In this document: one piece after another, positions 23,316-34,417 of the stretch | Layout of the letters: each line of letters starts with the position of its first letter | Numbering within the stretch: position 1 is the stretch's first letter | Assembly (NCBI RefSeq): GCF_026341515.1 | Contig: NZ_JAPEOK010000001.1 | Span: 1,054,001 to 1,118,000 of the forward strand | DNA from: Streptomyces sp. NBC_00878 | GTDB taxonomy: Bacteria > Actinomycetota > Actinomycetes > Streptomycetales > Streptomycetaceae | DNA length: 64,000 nucleotides | Direction of reading: 5' to 3' | Position numbers and translations under genes: made by a program | The notes under the pieces: model-generated | Told to the model about the DNA's origin: nothing | What the model saw: the letters and a program-made list of their open reading frames with translations, nothing else | Database searches by the model: none

Positions 23316-26300
23316 CGAGATGGTGGGCAATCGCTTCCGGGGTTCGCAGGGTGAACAGATCTCGGATGGTGATCACAGGACCGTACTCCCGGCGGAGCAG
23401 CCCGATCAGCCGCACCGCCAGCATGGAGTGCCCTCCCAGGGACACGAAGTCGCTCACCGCGCTCACCTCGTCGTCGTCCAGGTCCAGTGCCTCGGCGAAG
23501 AACTCGCACACCGTGGTCTCGGTCTCGGTCTCCGGTCCGCGCTCCCCCGCCGTGGTCAGCGCGCCCAGCGGCTTGGCCTCCGGCAGCGCCTTGGTGTCAG
23601 CCTTCCCGTTCACCGTCAGCGGGATGCTGTCGACCTCGGCGTAGTGCGTCGGGCGCAGGAAGTCCGGGAGCCCGGCGCCCACTTCGGCGGCGACCGCCGC
23701 CAGGTCGGAGCCGTCGAGCACGAGGTAGGCGGCCAGCCGGTACGCCCCGTCGACCTGTGGGTCGGGCTGGGCGACCGCGGCGACGAACCGCACGGCCGGG
23801 TGGGCCGCGAACAGGGCCTCGACCTCGCCCAGTTCGACCCGGTGTCCCCGGATCTTGACCTGCTGGTCGGTGCGGCCCAGGTACATGAGGTTGCCGTCGG
23901 ACCGCCGGACCACCAGGTCCCCGGTGCGGTACATGCGCTCGCCGGGTTCGCCGAACGGGCAGGCGACGAAGCGGTGCGCGGTCTGGGCGGGCTGCCCGAG
24001 ATAGCCGCGCGCGATGCCGATGCCCGACACGTACAGCTCACCGGGAACTCCGTCCGGCAGCGGGCGCAGCCACGGATCCAGTACGTACACGTCGGTGTTG
24101 TCGATCGCCACGCCCACCACCGGGTCCTGGCATTCGAAGGTGCCGACGCCGAGGGTGTTGATCGTGTACTCGGTGGGCCCGTACAGGTTGTAGCCGACGG
24201 TCCCCTCGGTCTCGGCGAGCCGCTGCCAAAGCGTCGGGGTGACGGCCTCGCCGCCCAGCAGCACGAGTGCCGGCCGTCGTTCCGGGTTGGCCAACAGGCC
24301 CTCGGCGACCAGCTGTTGCGCGTAGGTCGGGGTCACGTTGATGACGTCGATGCCGTATTCGAGGCAGTACTCGACCAACCGGGGCGCGTCGCGCCGCAGT
24401 TCCTCGTCGCAGATGTGCACCTCGTGGCCGTCGGCGAGCCACAGCAGCTCCTCCCACGACATGTCGAAGGCGAACGACACGGTGTGCGCGATCCGGAAGA
24501 CCCGGTGGTCGTGCTCCGCCAACACCGGCTCGAAGATACGGCGCTGATGGTTGATCAGCATGTTGGTGAGCCCGGCGTACTCGGTCACCACGCCCTTGGG
24601 CTTCCCGGTCGATCCAGAGGTGTAGATCGTGTACGCGGGGTGCCGCAGGCGGTCCGGGTCGTCCGGGGCGAACGTCAGATACGGCTCGGCCTCGGGCAGG
24701 GGTTGGTCCAGTTCGATCAGGTCGCCGGTCAGCCGGGGCGAGACGGCACTCACGGTGAGGATCACGTCCGGTCGGGCGTCCTCGACGATCGCTGCGATCC
24801 GCTCGTCCGGGTGGTCCAGTTCCAGCGGCACGTACGCGGCACCGGCGCGCAGCACGGCGAACAGCGCCACGATCGAGTCGAGGGAGCGCGGGACCGCGAG
24901 ACCCACGGTCGTCTCGGGGCCGATGCCGCGCTGAGCGAGCACACCCGCCACCGCGCGGCTGCGGTCCCGGAGCCCCGCGAAGGTCATGGTCTCGCCATGG
25001 GCGACGAGCGCCACCCGCTGCGGGTCGCGGTCCGCCGCCCGGTCGAACCGGTCGACCACGGTGTCCGTGCCGACGTCCGTGCGTTCGGCGGGCTCGGGCT
25101 CCGCCCCCAGGCCCCGTAGCGCGCCCACCGGTCCGGTCGACCGGGCCAGGTCTTCGAGCACGCGCAGGTAGTCGTCGAGGAGACGGCGGGCGCTGTCGGC
25201 GTCGCCGTAGCGGTGCTCCAGCTTGACCGTGAGCCGGTCGCCGGGCGTGACGACCCAGGTGAACGGATAGTGGGTGGAGTCGTCGGCCTTCACCGAGGTG
25301 ATGCCGTGCCGGGCGTTCATCTCGGCGAACGCGTCCATGTCCAGGAAGTTCTGGAGCACGAACAGGTTGTCGAACAGGGTGTCGTGCCCGCTGGCCCGCT
25401 GGATCTCGCCGAGGCCGAGGTGCTCGTGCTCCATGGCCTCGACCCTGGCTGTCTGTACGGCCGACAGGTACTCGCCGACCGTGTCGTCCGGCCGCGCCCG
25501 CGTCCACATGGGCACGGTGTTGAGCAGCACGCCGACGATGTCGGACAGCCCCTCGCCCTCCCGGCCGGAGACGGTCACGCCGAACACGGCGTCACTTCGG
25601 CCCGTGTGGGCGCCGAGGAGGAGGCCGAACGCGCCGGTCAGCACCGAGTTCAGCGTGACGCCGTGCGTCCTGGCCGCTTCCCTCAGCAGTTCCGACTGCC
25701 CGTCGGACATCTGGTGCACGAGCGCCCGTGGCAGGTCGTCCGAAAGGGACGGTGCGGGTCCGGCGAGCAGCGTCGGGCCCGGGATGCCTGCCAGGTGCTC
25801 CGCCCAGAAGCGTTCCGATACGGCGGGGTCCTTGGCGTCGAGCGCCCGGGCGTACTCCTCGAAGCTCGACGTGGCCGGGGCCGTGGCCTCCAACTCGCCC
25901 GCGACGGCGGCCTGATAGGCGTCGAACAGGTCCCGCAGCATGATCTCGCGGGACCAGCCGTCCCAGAGCAGCAGGTGGTAGCTCAGCAGCAGGCCGTCGC
26001 GGCCGTCGGGCAGCCGCACCACGGTCAGCCGGATCAGCGGCGGCTCACCCGGGTCGAATCCCGTGTCCCGGTCCCGCGCGCGCAGGGCCTCGACCTCCGC
26101 GTCCGTCGCCAACTCGACCGTACGGACGTCGACCCGTCGGCCCGCCTTGAGGACCTGCACCGGGTTCCCGTCGTCGTCGGTGGAGAAGCCGGCGCCCACC
26201 ACCGGGTGGCGCCCGATCACGTACGCCATGGCCTCGGCCAGTGCGTCGGTGTCCAGGCGCCGGTCGAAGGTGAACCAGCTCTGCGCGACGTAGTGTCCGG

Positions 26301-29300
26301 CCGAGCCCGCCATCTGGGCCTGGAAGAACAGGCCCCGCTGGAGCGGAGTGACCGGTGCCGTGCGCTCGGCCGTCGCGGAGGCGTCCGCGATGTGCTTCAG
26401 CGCGCCGAGCCAGTGGTCGGTGATCTCGTCGGGTACGCCCTCGGCGAGGGTGAACTCCGCGTGCAGGCTTCCGGTGGCCTCGTCGATCCAGGCGTTGACC
26501 TCGACGGCGTACGGGCTGCCCTGGTCGCCGCCGGTGATGTGCAGCGCCTGGGACTCGCTGCCCCGGCCGAGGTAGTTGAACAGCACCTGCGGGCGGGCGG
26601 ACAGGAGCGGGGCCGTCTGCGGGTTGAGGTACCTGAGTTGGCCGTAGGCGACGTGCCCATGCTCGTCCGGCTGGCGTTCGGCGAGCTCGCGCGCCGCCGC
26701 GACGGGGTCGGTGTGCGCCGTGAGCCGCACGGGCGCGATGGAGGTGAACCAACCGACCGTGCGGGTGTAGTCGTGGTGGTCGAGCGCCGGGACCCGGCCG
26801 TGCCGCTCCAGTTCGACCGCGAGGTCGGTGGGTGACGACTGGATGTGTGTCAGCGCGGTGCGCAGGGCGCCGCACAGCATCTCGGTGAGACCGACACCGA
26901 GTGCGGCGGGCGCGGTGCGCGTCACGCGGTCGCTCACTTCGGGTGCGAGTACGACCGTGATCTCGCGCAACCTCTCGACCGCGGGCAGCAGTTCGGGCGT
27001 CTGGAGCGTGGTGACCCAGTGTCCGAGGCCGTCGATCGCCGAGGTGGCCTGAAGCGTCAGTGCTTCGGCGTACTCGGCGTAGGACGTGGTCGGCGGTGCC
27101 AGGGGCGCCCCGCTCAGGGCGGCGGCCAGGTCGTCGAGGACGATCAGCCAGGACACCGAGTCGACGGCGAGGTGGTGCACGGTGACGACCAGGGTCCGGC
27201 TCGCCGCCAGCCACGTGAACGCGATGACGTTCCCGGACTCGGGATCGAGTCGTCCGGCGGCTTCGTTCGCCGCGGTCGTCGCGTCGGTCGCGTCCGTCTC
27301 CACGACGGTGACCTCGCGGGCGGGTTCGGTACGCAGCGCCCACACCCCGTGCTCGGCGCGCAGCCGCAGGCGGAGGGCCGGGTGCGCGGCGACGACGGCG
27401 TTCGCGGCGCGCTCGACATCGGCGAAACCGGTGCCCTCGGGGACCACGAGCGTCCTCGCCTGGGCGAACCGGGCGAGGGATCCGCCCAGTTCCCGCTGGC
27501 GCAGGATGATCGGCGTCGGTGTCAGCGGGCCGTCCTCGCGGCGAGCGGGTGTCGAGTCCGTCGCCGTGGCCTGCGGGGGGCGCGTGCCCACGTGCTCGGC
27601 GAGCGCGCGCGGTGTCCTGAACAGGAACACGTCCCGGGGTGCGATCTGGAGGCCGAGCGCCCGGGCCCGGTTGATCACGGTGATGGCGACGATGCTGTCG
27701 CCTCCGGCCGTGAAGAAGTCGGTGTCGGCGTCCACGGTGTCTGCGGCGGGGCCGGGTAGCGCTTCCGCGAAGATGCCGATCAGCTCGGCGAGCGTGGAAT
27801 TGCTGTCTGCGAGTGCGTCGTGGCTGGTCGCGCCACGCGGCGGAGCCGCATATCGATGCAGCCCCGCGCCCCTATGGGGCGTACCCGCCCGCTCTGCCAA
27901 AGCCTTGCGGTCCAGCTTGCCGTTGACCGTCAACGGCAGCGCGTCGACCGACAGCACCCGCCCCGGCACCATGTGCACGGGCAGCTTCGCGGACAGGAGG
28001 CCGGTGAGGTCGCCGGGCACCGAACCCACGACGTGCGCGACCAGGTGGTCGCCGCTGTCCGCCACGGTGACGGCCGCGTCGACCACGCCGCCGAGTTCCC
28101 TGATCGCCGACTCCACCTCGGCCAACTCGATCCGGAAGCCCTTGAGTTGGACCTGGTCGTCGGCACGCCCGGTGAACTCCAGCTCGCCGTCGAGCGTGCG
28201 GCGGGCGAGGTCGCCCGTGTGGTACATGCGGGAGCCGTCGTCCGCGAACGGGTTCGCCACGAAACGGCCCGCGGTGAGCCCCGGCCTGCCCAGGTAGCCG
28301 AGGGACACCTGGTCGCCGGCGACGTAGATGGCACCCACCCGGCCCGGCGGCACCGGACGGAGCCGGTCGTCGAGCAGGTAGGTGGCCAGGCCGGGAATCG
28401 GACCGCCGATCGGGCTGACGTCGTCGCCCAGGTCGAAGTCCTCGTCGGTCAGCACCCGGTGGGTGACGTGGACGGTGGTCTCGGTGATGCCGTACATGTT
28501 CACCAACTCGGGCGAGCCGGTGCCGTGCCGCTCGACCCAGCCGCGCAGCCGTCCGAGGTCCAGCGCCTCGCCTCCGAAGACGATCCGGCGCAGTGCGGTG
28601 ACCGGCTCGTCGGCGTGCCGGTCGGCCTCGATGAACTGGTAGAACGCCGATGGGGTCTGGTTGAGCACGGTCACTCCGCGCTCCCGGACCAGCCGGTGGA
28701 AGTCGACCGGGGAGCGGGTCAGCCCGTACTCCGGCACCAGCAGCTCACCGCCGTGCGCCAGGGCGCCCCACAACTCCCAGACCGCGAAGTCGAAGGAGAA
28801 GGAGTGGAACTGGACCCACACGTCGGACGAGCCGAAGTCCATGTCGGGCCGGGTGTTCGCGAGCAGCGTCACCACGCTGGAGTGCGGGACGACGACTCCC
28901 TTGGGCCGGCCGGTCGACCCGGACGTGTAGATCACGTACGCGGGGTCGTGCCAACTGACCGCCGGACCCGGCTCGTTGGGGCCCTGCGCCTGCCCATCTC
29001 CCTGCGCCTGCTCATCGCCCCTCGGCAGCTCGTCTCCCTGCACGAGCACGCGGGCCGACACGCCCGCCCGGGTCAGCAGTTCCGTGAAGCGTTCCCGCTG
29101 TTCGTGGTCCACGAGAACCACCTGCGGGGCGGCGTCGGTGAGGATGTACTCCAGGCGTTCGTCCGGGTACGCCAGGTCCAGCGGCACGTACGCGCCGCCC
29201 GCGCCGACGATCGCGACCAGGGCGACGACCTGCTCAAGGGAACGCGGGACGGCGACGGCGACCCGTTTGCCGGGCCCGACCCCGGCGGCACGCAGCACGG

Positions 29301-32300
29301 CGGCCAACTCGTTCTTCGCGTCCGCCAGTTCGCCGTACGTCAGTGACCGGGTACCGCCGTCGAGACCGCACTGCGTGACGGCGGTGGCGGCCGGGTCCCG
29401 GTGTGCGGCGGCGTCGAACAGTCCGCCCAGGGTGGTCGGAGTGATGCGCGCGGGCTGCCGGGTGTCCTCGGGTGCCAGGTCGTCGACCAGGGCGTCGGGC
29501 CGGGAGAGCAGGTCGGTGAGGGTCCGGGTGAACGTGCGAAGAATCGCCTGGGCGCTCGCCTCCCGCATCAGTTCGCCGTCGTAGATCAGGTTGAAGCGCG
29601 GACGACCGTCGAGTGCGCGCTCCACCACCAGCGTCAACGGGTAGTGCGGGGCGCCCTCGTTCACGATGTCGGCGATGACCAGATCGTCGTCGGGCCCCCG
29701 CAGCGCGTCCACGTCGGTCGCCACGTCGAACACCACCAGGGTGTCGAACAGGGAACCGGCGCCGGCCTGGCGGCCGATCCTCGCCAGCGAGACATGCTGG
29801 TGCGGCAGCACCGCGCCCTGGTGTTCGCGCACCGAGGTGAGCAGGTCGCGTGCCGTGGTGGTCTCGGCCCAACGGGCGCGTACGGGGATCGTGTTGATGA
29901 ACAGACCCACCATGTTCTCGATGCCGGGCACCTCCGCGTCGCGCCCGGACACCGTGGAGCCGAACACGACGTCCCTGCCGTGCAGGATGCCGCCCAGCGT
30001 CAGCGCCCAGGCGCTGTGCACGGCCGCGCTCAGCGGCACCCCGGCCGACCGGACGGCCGCGTCGATGTCGTCCGCCGCCTCCACGGCGGTGTCGGCGAAC
30101 CGGTCGGAGGGGGTGTGCCCCTCGGCGACGAGCGAGGGGCCGGGCAGCTCGGCGAGTTGCTCCTGCCAGACCCGGTCGCTCTCGTCGTCGTCACGTCCGG
30201 CGAGCCGGCGCACGTAGTCGGGGAAGCCGCCGATCGCGTACACGGTCCCCGGCGCGTGGTATTCGGCCAGCAACGCGCGGAGCATCGGCGGCACGGACCA
30301 GCCGTCGGCGATGATGTGGTGCACGGTCTGCACCAGGACGCTGCGGCCGGAGCCCGCGCGAATGAGTGTGTAGCGCATCAGCGGTCCTGTGGCCAGGTCG
30401 AACCCGGCCCGGCGGTCCCGTTCGGCGTGGTCGCGTATCTCGTCGTCGGTGATGCCTGGGCGGTCCAGTGTGGTGAACGGCGCCTCCACACCGCTGTCCA
30501 GTACGGAGACCACGCGGCCGTCGGCGAGGGCCACGAACCGTGCGGCCAGGTTCGGGTACAGCGTGAGCAGGCGGGAGGCCGCCGCCGCGAGCCGGTCGGC
30601 GTCCACCTCGCCGTCCAGCGTGAGCAGTTGCTGCTCGACGTAGCTGCCCGCCGAGTCGTCGTCGAAGACCGAGTGGAAGTACAGGCCCTCCTGCAAGGGG
30701 GTCAGCGGCAGGATGTCCCGCAGCTCCGGGCCGTCCAAGACGTCGACGTCAGCCTGTGTCAGGGGCACCAGGCCGAAGTCGCTGGGGGTGTGGCCGCCCT
30801 GGTCGAGCGCGGCCAGTCCGGCCAGGGCCACCCGGAAGTACGCGCCGAGCGTCGTGATGTCCTCGTCGGTGAACATCCCGTCGGGCCAGGAGATGGTGGT
30901 GACCAGTTCGTACTCGCCGGTCGAGGCGGCGGGTTCGGCGATCGCGTTGAACTCCAGGGCGCGCGGCAGGCGCATCCTCGGGTCGCGCTTCTCGCCCAAC
31001 TGGCCCGTGGTGCCCGCGAGTTGCCAGTCGCCGGACGAGCCCGCGTCGAAGCGGCCCAGGTAGTTGAAGAGCACCTGCGGTGCGGGCGCGTCGAACTCGC
31101 TCTGGGCCAGGTAGCGCAGGGCGCCATAGGAGACGCCGTTGTCCGGCACCCGGGCGAGGTCCTCCTTGACCGCCTTGAGTGCGGCGGCCAGGTACTCGGG
31201 TGCGGTGAGGTCGCTCGCCGCGCCGGGGTCCACGGTCACCGGAAAGAGCGTGGTGAACCAGCCCACGGTCCGGGACAGTTCGGGTTCGAAACCGGCGGTG
31301 CCCGCCACGAACTGTCCTTCGCGGCCGTGGCCTTCGAGTTCGATGTGCGCGAACGTCTGGTCCTGCCCGAGGTCGCGGCGCCACCGGGCAAGGGTGACGG
31401 CGAGCGCGGTCAGCAGCACGTCGTTGACGCCCGCGTGGAACTTCGCGGGGATCTCGCCCAGCAGCGCGGCCGTGACCTCGGGTCCGACGGAGACGGTCCG
31501 GAGCCGTTCGCCTGCGACGGTGTCGGCCTCGGACAGCGGGCGCCTGCCCAGCGGTTCGTCCGCTCCCGGCAGGGGCCGCCGGAAGTAGGCACTGTCCGCG
31601 TCGAAGGCCGCGCGCTCCAGCAACTGCGTCCAGCGCCGGAACGACGTGCCTACCGGCGGCAGGTCGATCGGCGCGCCCGAGGAGAACTGCCGCCACGCCG
31701 TGGCCAGGTCCTCCATCAGGACCCGCCAGGACACACCGTCGATCACCACGTGATGGGCTACCAGGACCAGTTGGCGTGCCTCGCGCCGCCAGACGACACG
31801 CAGCATCGCGCCGCCCGCAGGGTCAAGGCCGTCGGTGGCGAGCGCAACGCACTCGTCGAGCGGCCGGTCGCTCTCCTGCCACCCGGGGGCGGCCCGTTCC
31901 GCCTCCGGTATGGCGAAGCTCCAGCGGTCGCCGCGCACCAGCTCGGCGCGCAGCATGTCGTGGCGGCCGACCACGGCGGCGAGGATCTCGTCGAGGGCGT
32001 CGGCGGTCAGGTCGGCCGGGGTGTTCAGCACCACCGACTGGACGAAGCCGTCGATCGCGTCCGTGGTCTCGCCGAGCCACTGCACGATGGGCGATCCCAC
32101 GACGGCACCGGTCGCGGCATCCGCGTGGTCAACGGTGGAGACGTCCTCACGGCTCGCGACCGCCGACAGTGCCCCCACCACGGTGTGGGTGAAGATCTGC
32201 CGTGTCGTGACGTAGAGACCCGCGTCGCGCAGCGCGCTCAGCAGCGAGATCGCCAGGATGCTGTCGCCGCCGAGTTGGAAGAAGTCCTGGTCGACACCGA

Positions 32301-34359
32301 CCTCGTCCAGTTGCAGCAGCGCCGCGATCGCCGCGCACACCACGCGCTCGTTCTCGGTGGTGGGCGGGACGATCGAGCCCGTCCCGATGGTGGGCTCCGG
32401 CAGCGCGTTCCGGTCGAGCTTGCCGTTCGCGGTGAGCGGGAACTCCTTCAGCACGACGACATGGGCGGGCACCATGTACTCGACCATGTGCTCGGCGGCC
32501 CACGCCTTGACCTCGTCCGCCCGCAGGTTCTCGCTGCCGGCGGCCGGGATCACGTACCCCGCGAGGTAGGTGCCGCCCGCCGCGTTCTTCTTCGCGACGA
32601 CGCAGGTGTGCCGTACGCCGGGGTGTTCGGCGAGACCGACCTCGACGTCCTCGATCTCCAGGCGCATACCGCGGATCTTGATCTGGTTGTCGGCCCGGCC
32701 GAGGAAGTCCAGCGATCCGTCCGGGGCGAACCTCGCGAGGTCACCGGTCCGGTACAGCCGGGATCCGTCCCCGGCGAAGGGGTTCGCGACGAACCGGGAG
32801 GCCGTCAGGCCGGGCGCGTTGACGTAGCCGCGCCCCAGGAGGAACCCGCCGACGTACAGTTCGCCGCCGACTCCCACCGGGACCGGGCGCAGTTCGTCGT
32901 CCAGCACGTACAACTGGGTGTTGGGGTTGGCCTTGCCGATCGACGTCGACAGGCGTTCCGCCGCACCCCGGTAGATGACGTGCGAGACGCCGATCGTCGT
33001 CTCGGCCGGGCCGTAGCCGTGGTACATGGGGATGTCGAGCCGGGTGCGGAACCGCTCGTACAGCTCCGGGGTCAGCACCTCACCGCCGCACCACACGTGC
33101 CGCAGGCTGTCCAGGTCTCCGGAGTCGCCCGCGATCTCCAGGAGTACGTCCAGCATGGACGACACCAAGTAGGTGAAGGTGACGCGGTGTTCGGCGATGA
33201 CGCCCAGCAGGTGGTGCGGGTCGCGTTCGCCACCGGGCCGCAGGACCACCAGCCTGCCGCCGGACACCAGCGGCAGGAAGATCTCGTTGATGGAGATGTC
33301 GAAGGACAACGGCGCCTTGAACAGCGACGCGTCGTCGTGGCCGAAGCCGAGGATCTCGTCGACCTGCCACAACAGGCGCTCGCTGATGGCTTCGTGACGG
33401 ATCATCGCGCCCTTGGGCCGTCCGGTCGAACCGGACGTGAAGATCACGTACGCCAGGGCGTCGCCGGGAACGGCGATCCCGGTCCCCCCGGAGGGGTGGG
33501 AACCGAACCGCCAGTCGTCGAGGTCGACGGCCACGGCTTCCGGTTCGGCCGGGTCGTGCTCGCCCGAGTCGTTGAGTTGTACGACGACCCGGGCGTCCTC
33601 GATGACGACGGCTCGGCGCGCCGCGGGCCACTGCGGATCGAGCGGCACGAACGCGCACCCGGCCTGGAGCACGCCGAGCAGCCCGATCACCATGTCGGCG
33701 GAGCGGCCCAGCGAGATGCCGACGACCTGTTCGGCGGTCAGCCCGCGTTCGATCAGCTGGTGGGCCAACTGGCTGGAGAGTTCGGCCGCCTGACGGTAGG
33801 TCAGCGACCGGTGCTCGTCGACGATGGCAACGGCGTCCGGCCTGGTACGCGCCTGCTCGCGGAACATCTCCAGCATGGTCGGGCGGACCCGGTCGGCCTC
33901 GGTGTCGTTCCACTCGGCCAGGGCCTCGATCCGCGCGGCCACGCCGGACGGGCCGATGGTGCCGATGGGCCGGTCCGGGAAGTCGGCCAGGTCGTCGAGC
34001 GCGAGCTGTGCGTCGGACTGCATGGCGCCTGGCGGGACGGCGATGCTCCAGCCCTCTCCACCGGGCCCCGAAGAACCGCCGGGCTCCGCAGAACCGCTAG
34101 CGTCCGAACCGCCGACCGAGCCGAGGATCTCCGAACTGCCGGGTCCGTCCCCGCCGTTGTCGACCCACGCGAGGACGTCGGCGAACAGCGTGCCGGGGGT
34201 GAGGTCGATGCCTTCGGGACTTTGGCCCGTCGCCCAGTACGACAGCCCGATGGCGCACGCCTCGGCGATGGTCCGGTCGGAGAAGTCGCCGGTCCGCCTG
34301 CGTACGTCGGCCAGGCGCGTGGGAGAAAGCAGTACGAGACGAGTGCTCGGTTGCATCAT
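23302..34359 (-). CDS. cchH: Three-module NRPS, coelichelin synthetase
   Basis: A 3685-aa synthetase with order A-T-E / C-A-T-E / C-A-T and no thioesterase. Approximate landmarks: stub 1-150; A1 core [10 protein letters not shown] ~303; T1 LGGDS ~693; E1 HHVVIDG ~866; C HHIIADG ~1345; A2 ~1806; T2 AGGDS ~2212; E2 HHLAVDS ~2393; C HLLLWDG ~2792; A3 ~3240; T3 LGGHS ~3637. Codes read by eye are DINYWGGIGK (formyl-hydroxyornithine), DFWNVGMVHK (threonine) and DMENLGLINK (hydroxyornithine), as for coelichelin. Both E domains predict D residues 1 and 2. Oddities are the Leu replacing the second His of the last C domain and a repeat copy in the A2-T2 linker. An iron box lies upstream. Confidence 0.95.
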   Translation of the reverse strand: MMQPSTRLVLLSPTRLADVRRRTGDFSDRTIAEACAIGLSYWATGQSPEGIDLTPGTLFADVLAWVDNGGDGPGSSEILGSVGGSDASGSAEPGGSSGPGGEGWSIAVPPGAMQSDAQLALDDLADFPDRPIGTIGPSGVAARIEALAEWNDTEADRVRPTMLEMFREQARTRPDAVAIVDEHRSLTYRQAAELSSQLAHQLIERGLTAEQVVGISLGRSADMVIGLLGVLQAGCAFVPLDPQWPAARRAVVIEDARVVVQLNDSGEHDPAEPEAVAVDLDDWRFGSHPSGGTGIAVPGDALAYVIFTSGSTGRPKGAMIRHEAISERLLWQVDEILGFGHDDASLFKAPLSFDISINEIFLPLVSGGRLVVLRPGGERDPHHLLGVIAEHRVTFTYLVSSMLDVLLEIAGDSGDLDSLRHVWCGGEVLTPELYERFRTRLDIPMYHGYGPAETTIGVSHVIYRGAAERLSTSIGKANPNTQLYVLDDELRPVPVGVGGELYVGGFLLGRGYVNAPGLTASRFVANPFAGDGSRLYRTGDLARFAPDGSLDFLGRADNQIKIRGMRLEIEDVEVGLAEHPGVRHTCVVAKKNAAGGTYLAGYVIPAAGSENLRADEVKAWAAEHMVEYMVPAHVVVLKEFPLTANGKLDRNALPEPTIGTGSIVPPTTENERVVCAAIAALLQLDEVGVDQDFFQLGGDSILAISLLSALRDAGLYVTTRQIFTHTVVGALSAVASREDVSTVDHADAATGAVVGSPIVQWLGETTDAIDGFVQSVVLNTPADLTADALDEILAAVVGRHDMLRAELVRGDRWSFAIPEAERAAPGWQESDRPLDECVALATDGLDPAGGAMLRVVWRREARQLVLVAHHVVIDGVSWRVLMEDLATAWRQFSSGAPIDLPPVGTSFRRWTQLLERAAFDADSAYFRRPLPGADEPLGRRPLSEADTVAGERLRTVSVGPEVTAALLGEIPAKFHAGVNDVLLTALAVTLARWRRDLGQDQTFAHIELEGHGREGQFVAGTAGFEPELSRTVGWFTTLFPVTVDPGAASDLTAPEYLAAALKAVKEDLARVPDNGVSYGALRYLAQSEFDAPAPQVLFNYLGRFDAGSSGDWQLAGTTGQLGEKRDPRMRLPRALEFNAIAEPAASTGEYELVTTISWPDGMFTDEDITTLGAYFRVALAGLAALDQGGHTPSDFGLVPLTQADVDVLDGPELRDILPLTPLQEGLYFHSVFDDDSAGSYVEQQLLTLDGEVDADRLAAAASRLLTLYPNLAARFVALADGRVVSVLDSGVEAPFTTLDRPGITDDEIRDHAERDRRAGFDLATGPLMRYTLIRAGSGRSVLVQTVHHIIADGWSVPPMLRALLAEYHAPGTVYAIGGFPDYVRRLAGRDDDESDRVWQEQLAELPGPSLVAEGHTPSDRFADTAVEAADDIDAAVRSAGVPLSAAVHSAWALTLGGILHGRDVVFGSTVSGRDAEVPGIENMVGLFINTIPVRARWAETTTARDLLTSVREHQGAVLPHQHVSLARIGRQAGAGSLFDTLVVFDVATDVDALRGPDDDLVIADIVNEGAPHYPLTLVVERALDGRPRFNLIYDGELMREASAQAILRTFTRTLTDLLSRPDALVDDLAPEDTRQPARITPTTLGGLFDAAAHRDPAATAVTQCGLDGGTRSLTYGELADAKNELAAVLRAAGVGPGKRVAVAVPRSLEQVVALVAIVGAGGAYVPLDLAYPDERLEYILTDAAPQVVLVDHEQRERFTELLTRAGVSARVLVQGDELPRGDEQAQGDGQAQGPNEPGPAVSWHDPAYVIYTSGSTGRPKGVVVPHSSVVTLLANTRPDMDFGSSDVWVQFHSFSFDFAVWELWGALAHGGELLVPEYGLTRSPVDFHRLVRERGVTVLNQTPSAFYQFIEADRHADEPVTALRRIVFGGEALDLGRLRGWVERHGTGSPELVNMYGITETTVHVTHRVLTDEDFDLGDDVSPIGGPIPGLATYLLDDRLRPVPPGRVGAIYVAGDQVSLGYLGRPGLTAGRFVANPFADDGSRMYHTGDLARRTLDGELEFTGRADDQVQLKGFRIELAEVESAIRELGGVVDAAVTVADSGDHLVAHVVGSVPGDLTGLLSAKLPVHMVPGRVLSVDALPLTVNGKLDRKALAERAGTPHRGAGLHRYAAPPRGATSHDALADSNSTLAELIGIFAEALPGPAADTVDADTDFFTAGGDSIVAITVINRARALGLQIAPRDVFLFRTPRALAEHVGTRPPQATATDSTPARREDGPLTPTPIILRQRELGGSLARFAQARTLVVPEGTGFADVERAANAVVAAHPALRLRLRAEHGVWALRTEPAREVTVVETDATDATTAANEAAGRLDPESGNVIAFTWLAASRTLVVTVHHLAVDSVSWLIVLDDLAAALSGAPLAPPTTSYAEYAEALTLQATSAIDGLGHWVTTLQTPELLPAVERLREITVVLAPEVSDRVTRTAPAALGVGLTEMLCGALRTALTHIQSSPTDLAVELERHGRVPALDHHDYTRTVGWFTSIAPVRLTAHTDPVAAARELAERQPDEHGHVAYGQLRYLNPQTAPLLSARPQVLFNYLGRGSESQALHITGGDQGSPYAVEVNAWIDEATGSLHAEFTLAEGVPDEITDHWLGALKHIADASATAERTAPVTPLQRGLFFQAQMAGSAGHYVAQSWFTFDRRLDTDALAEAMAYVIGRHPVVGAGFSTDDDGNPVQVLKAGRRVDVRTVELATDAEVEALRARDRDTGFDPGEPPLIRLTVVRLPDGRDGLLLSYHLLLWDGWSREIMLRDLFDAYQAAVAGELEATAPATSSFEEYARALDAKDPAVSERFWAEHLAGIPGPTLLAGPAPSLSDDLPRALVHQMSDGQSELLREAARTHGVTLNSVLTGAFGLLLGAHTGRSDAVFGVTVSGREGEGLSDIVGVLLNTVPMWTRARPDDTVGEYLSAVQTARVEAMEHEHLGLGEIQRASGHDTLFDNLFVLQNFLDMDAFAEMNARHGITSVKADDSTHYPFTWVVTPGDRLTVKLEHRYGDADSARRLLDDYLRVLEDLARSTGPVGALRGLGAEPEPAERTDVGTDTVVDRFDRAADRDPQRVALVAHGETMTFAGLRDRSRAVAGVLAQRGIGPETTVGLAVPRSLDSIVALFAVLRAGAAYVPLELDHPDERIAAIVEDARPDVILTVSAVSPRLTGDLIELDQPLPEAEPYLTFAPDDPDRLRHPAYTIYTSGSTGKPKGVVTEYAGLTNMLINHQRRIFEPVLAEHDHRVFRIAHTVSFAFDMSWEELLWLADGHEVHICDEELRRDAPRLVEYCLEYGIDVINVTPTYAQQLVAEGLLANPERRPALVLLGGEAVTPTLWQRLAETEGTVGYNLYGPTEYTINTLGVGTFECQDPVVGVAIDNTDVYVLDPWLRPLPDGVPGELYVSGIGIARGYLGQPAQTAHRFVACPFGEPGERMYRTGDLVVRRSDGNLMYLGRTDQQVKIRGHRVELGEVEALFAAHPAVRFVAAVAQPDPQVDGAYRLAAYLVLDGSDLAAVAAEVGAGLPDFLRPTHYAEVDSIPLTVNGKADTKALPEAKPLGALTTAGERGPETETETTVCEFFAEALDLDDDEVSAVSDFVSLGGHSMLAVRLIGLLRREYGPVITIRDLFTLRTPEAIAHHLDDNS
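27821..27881. repeat. Intergenic-type repeat copy C inside the NRPS gene
   Basis: The segment GGCTGGTCGCGCCACGCGG, CGGAGCCGCATATCGATGC and AGCCCCGCGCCCCTATGGGG closely follows copies A and B, which are intergenic. Here it is in frame in the A2-T2 linker, encoding [18 protein letters not shown], an atypical stretch. Confidence 0.8.
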
Positions 34360-34387
34360 CGAAGACTCAGCGTCCCTTCCAGGTAAT

Positions 34388-34406
34388 GAAAGTTAGCCTA
34401 ACCTAA
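34388..34406 (-). promoter_or_regulatory. Iron box upstream of cchH
   Basis: On the minus strand this reads TTAGGTTAGGCTAACTTTC, with an intact left half and weaker right half. It lies 29 bp upstream of the NRPS start. A second, overlapping TTAGGTAACCCTAATTTAG-like array reaches the cchG stop, so two regulator dimers could bind. Confidence 0.85.
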
Positions 34407-34417
34407 ATTAGGGTTAC

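Noticed and set aside
22651..25119. 822-aa plus-strand open frame
   Set aside because: It is antisense to cchI and the third NRPS module and lacks any domain signature.
29401..34386. 1661-aa open frame on the plus strand opposite the NRPS
   Set aside because: It is the antisense shadow of a well-supported NRPS gene; its translation is low-complexity and has no domain motifs.
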